NCBI RefSeq assembly: GCF_039649665.1
Contig: NZ_JBDJAW010000016.1
Location: forward strand, 119,056-183,055
Source of the DNA: Microbispora sp. ZYX-F-249
GTDB taxonomy: Bacteria > Actinomycetota > Actinomycetes > Streptosporangiales > Streptosporangiaceae
Length of the DNA: 64,000 bases
Direction of reading: 5' to 3'
A program made the position numbers and the translations under genes. Below, piece after piece: positions 62,396-64,000 of this stretch. Each line of letters starts with the position of its first letter. The stretch's first letter is position 1. The notes beneath the pieces are model-generated. The model made no database searches and was not told the DNA's origin. It saw only the letters and a program-made list of their open reading frames with translations.

Positions 62396-62898
62396 GGCGC
62401 CTCCTGGTGTCGCTGACGGCCCTCGTGGCGGCCGGGCTGGCCGTCGCCGCCGTGTGGCTGTTTCTCGACCTGCGCCGGCTCCAGGCGGCCGAGACGGCCT
62501 CCCATGAGGCCCTGGCGGCCGCCCGATCCTACGCCCCCGACATGCTGTCGTACGACTACCGTACGATCGACCGGGACATGCTGAGGGCGGGCGCGCACGC
62601 CACCGGGCAGCTGGCGGAGCACTACCGGACGCTCGCGGCGACACTCGGCCCGCGGGCGCGTGAGCGGCGGACGGTCCAGCACGCCGTCGTGGCCGCCGCC
62701 GGCGTGGAGTCGGCGACGCCGGGAGAGGTCCGGGTGCTGCTGTTCGTGAACATGGTCACGGCACGCTCGGGCCCGGGTCAGGAGGAGCCGAAGCAGCAGG
62801 TCAGCCAGGGGAGAGCGCGCCTGGTCATGGTGACGCAGGGCGACGGCTGGAGAGCCTCCCGGCTGTCCACGCTGCTGGGTGACACGCCCGTCCCCTAG
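62392..62898 (+). CDS. Mce-associated-like membrane protein
   Basis: 168 residues from GTG 62392, overlapping the previous stop by four bases. Same plan: one helix (LLVSLTALVAAGLAVAAVWL), then DMLSYDYRTIDRDMLRAGAH, TVQHAVVAAAGVESATPGEV, LLFVNMVTARSG. Paralogous to the gene before it; the 'SYDYRTID' stretch is the family's marker. Confidence 0.75.
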   Translation: MRRLLVSLTALVAAGLAVAAVWLFLDLRRLQAAETASHEALAAARSYAPDMLSYDYRTIDRDMLRAGAHATGQLAEHYRTLAATLGPRARERRTVQHAVVAAAGVESATPGEVRVLLFVNMVTARSGPGQEEPKQQVSQGRARLVMVTQGDGWRASRLSTLLGDTPVP

Positions 62899-63318
62899 GC
62901 CCGTGGCTAAATTGTTAGCAAAGAAGACGTTTAGGCCGGGGCTAGGGCTGGGTATCCAGGGCATGGCGGCGTCGACCCACGGTCAGCGTTGGCCCGTTCG
63001 AGTGACTGAGCGTTACCCGTCTCCGGTCCCGGGTAGGGACTGGGTCCCGGCGCTCGCTCGGTCCCAAGGGCGGGAAAAACCCAGCGTGACGCCCGTAGGT
63101 TAGGCGAAATGTCGGCTCTCGGGCTTGACGTTTCGGCGCTGACGGGTGATGCTGCCACCAACGTGGAGCGCAGAGCGATAGCGGAGTGGACAGGTGTATG
63201 CCGATCGGCTACACTGCCCCTTTGCGCTGCCCTTTGACGACCGTCTCTCTGAGTAACTCTTAGTCCTGGTCGTCTGGCGTGCGTGTAGTCAGTCCGCGAG
63301 CCCTCGGAAGGACATCTG
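62899..63318. other. Leader and promoter region of rpoB
   Basis: 420 bp without a gene. It holds GCTAA-ATTG-TTAGC (62906-62919), a hairpin CCGGTCCC/GGGACTGG (63023-63043), the promoter at 63187-63215 and about 100 nt of untranslated leader. No terminator or coding frame is seen. Confidence 0.6.
63187..63215 (+). promoter_or_regulatory. rpoB promoter TGGACA-17-TACACT
   Basis: Near-consensus hexamers with 17 nt between. A second -35-like TTGACG is at 63125. Confidence 0.65.
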
Positions 63319-64000
63319 TTGGCAGCCTCGCGCAACGCCTCCGCCGTACCCGCCGGTCCCCGTACCGTGTCGTTCGCACGTATCGAGGAGCCGCTCGAAG
63401 TACCCGACCTTCTCGCCCTGCAGACCGAGTCCTTCGATTGGCTGCTCGGTAACGAGAGATGGAAGGGCCGGGTTGAGGCGGCTCGCCAGGCCGGGCGCAA
63501 GGACGTCCCGGCCCAGTCGGGTCTCGAAGAGATCTTCGAGGAGATCAGTCCCATCGAGGACTTCTCCGGAACCATGTCCCTGTCGTTCCGGGACCACAGG
63601 TTCGAGCCGCCCAAGTACTCAGTCGATGAGTGCAAAGACAAGGACATGACCTACTCCGCCCCGATGTTCGTCACGGCGGAGTTCATCAATAACACCACAG
63701 GTGAGATCAAGAGCCAGACGGTGTTCATGGGCGACTTCCCGCTCATGACGTCGAAGGGCACGTTCATCATCAACGGCACCGAGCGTGTCGTGGTCTCCCA
63801 GCTCGTCCGGTCACCCGGTGTCTACTTCGACCGCTCGGTCGACAAGACCTCCGACAAGGACCTGTTCGGCTGCCGGGTGATCCCGTCGCGCGGCGCGTGG
63901 CTCGAGTTCGAGATCGACAAGCGGGACAGCGTCGGCGTGCGCATCGACCGCAAGCGCAAGCAGCCGGTCACCGTGCTGCTCAAGGCGCTCGGCTGGACCA
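63319..64000 (+). CDS. rpoB: RNA polymerase beta subunit, 5' part (cut by window edge)
   Basis: 227 codons are visible from TTG 63319; GGAAGGA (63305-63311) sits 7 nt upstream and decides the start. The N-terminus reads [16 protein letters not shown] then [20 protein letters not shown]. Conserved blocks follow: [60 protein letters not shown] and [20 protein letters not shown]. The rifampicin region lies beyond the window. Confidence 0.97.
   Translation, partial: MAASRNASAVPAGPRTVSFARIEEPLEVPDLLALQTESFDWLLGNERWKGRVEAARQAGRKDVPAQSGLEEIFEEISPIEDFSGTMSLSFRDHRFEPPKYSVDECKDKDMTYSAPMFVTAEFINNTTGEIKSQTVFMGDFPLMTSKGTFIINGTERVVVSQLVRSPGVYFDRSVDKTSDKDLFGCRVIPSRGAWLEFEIDKRDSVGVRIDRKRKQPVTVLLKALGWT

Overview
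The window is chromosomal DNA of a high-GC actinomycete. Codons end overwhelmingly in G or C, GTG and TTG starts are common, and IdeR/DtxR, citrate synthase, an actinobacterial-type SerC, ECF sigma factors and class F-like sortases are all present. The ribosomal/RNA polymerase island (tRNA-Trp, secE, nusG, rplK, rplA, then rplJ, rplL, rpoB) with a lipoprotein and two Mce-associated-like proteins interleaved, together with the many secreted Ser/Pro-rich proteins, suggests Streptosporangiales (Streptosporangium/Nonomuraea/Microbispora-like). The genus cannot be fixed from sequence alone. I see no insertion sequence, prophage, CRISPR array or biosynthetic gene cluster.

Layout. 1-15 kb: small catabolic or resistance-like cassettes, each an enzyme with its own regulator. 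These are a secreted alpha/beta-hydrolase, MarR plus a SnoaL-like protein, a Tat-type flavin amine oxidase, GNAT, a deazaflavin-type reductase, MFS, MarR with a divergent isochorismatase-like enzyme, TetR plus an FAD monooxygenase, an EF-hand protein, an HD protein, and a single 784-residue polypeptide joining a GH1 beta-glucosidase to a LacI-type repressor. 15-19.8 kb: a glycosyltransferase, then a nickel/cobalt ECF transporter (nikM-PDGLE, nikQ, nikO) behind a sequence matching the Nur box. 19.8-36 kb: STAS protein, beta-oxidation enzymes, a collagen-like secreted protein, TetR plus SDR, rhomboid, serC, citrate synthase, pdxH, a UdgX-type uracil-DNA glycosylase, an IdeR-like repressor, a PAS-GAF-SpoIIE-HATPase phosphatase and an acyl-CoA dehydrogenase with a perfect operator.

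36-42 kb is the most distinctive region. Three secreted Ser/Pro/Thr-rich surface proteins all end in the same non-canonical sorting signal (T-P-x-G-G-A-x-T-G, hydrophobic helix, basic tail). They are interleaved with two class F-like sortases, in the order substrate-sortase, then substrate-substrate-sortase. This looks like a self-contained cell-surface anchoring system.

42-56 kb: thiolase, a tiny secreted two-cysteine peptide, FadE-like dehydrogenase, a two-component system, a methyltransferase, two ECF sigma factors each overlapping a membrane partner (one with ten Arg/Trp-rich pentapeptide repeats, one with an extracellular PASTA domain), adenosine deaminase between them, a decayed DUF4143 ATPase pseudogene and an aspartate-type aminotransferase. 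56-64 kb: tRNA-Trp-secE-nusG-rplKA, a MarR regulator and an LppX/LprG-like lipoprotein, then rplJL behind an L10-type leader, two Mce-associated-like proteins and the 5' end of rpoB behind a good promoter.
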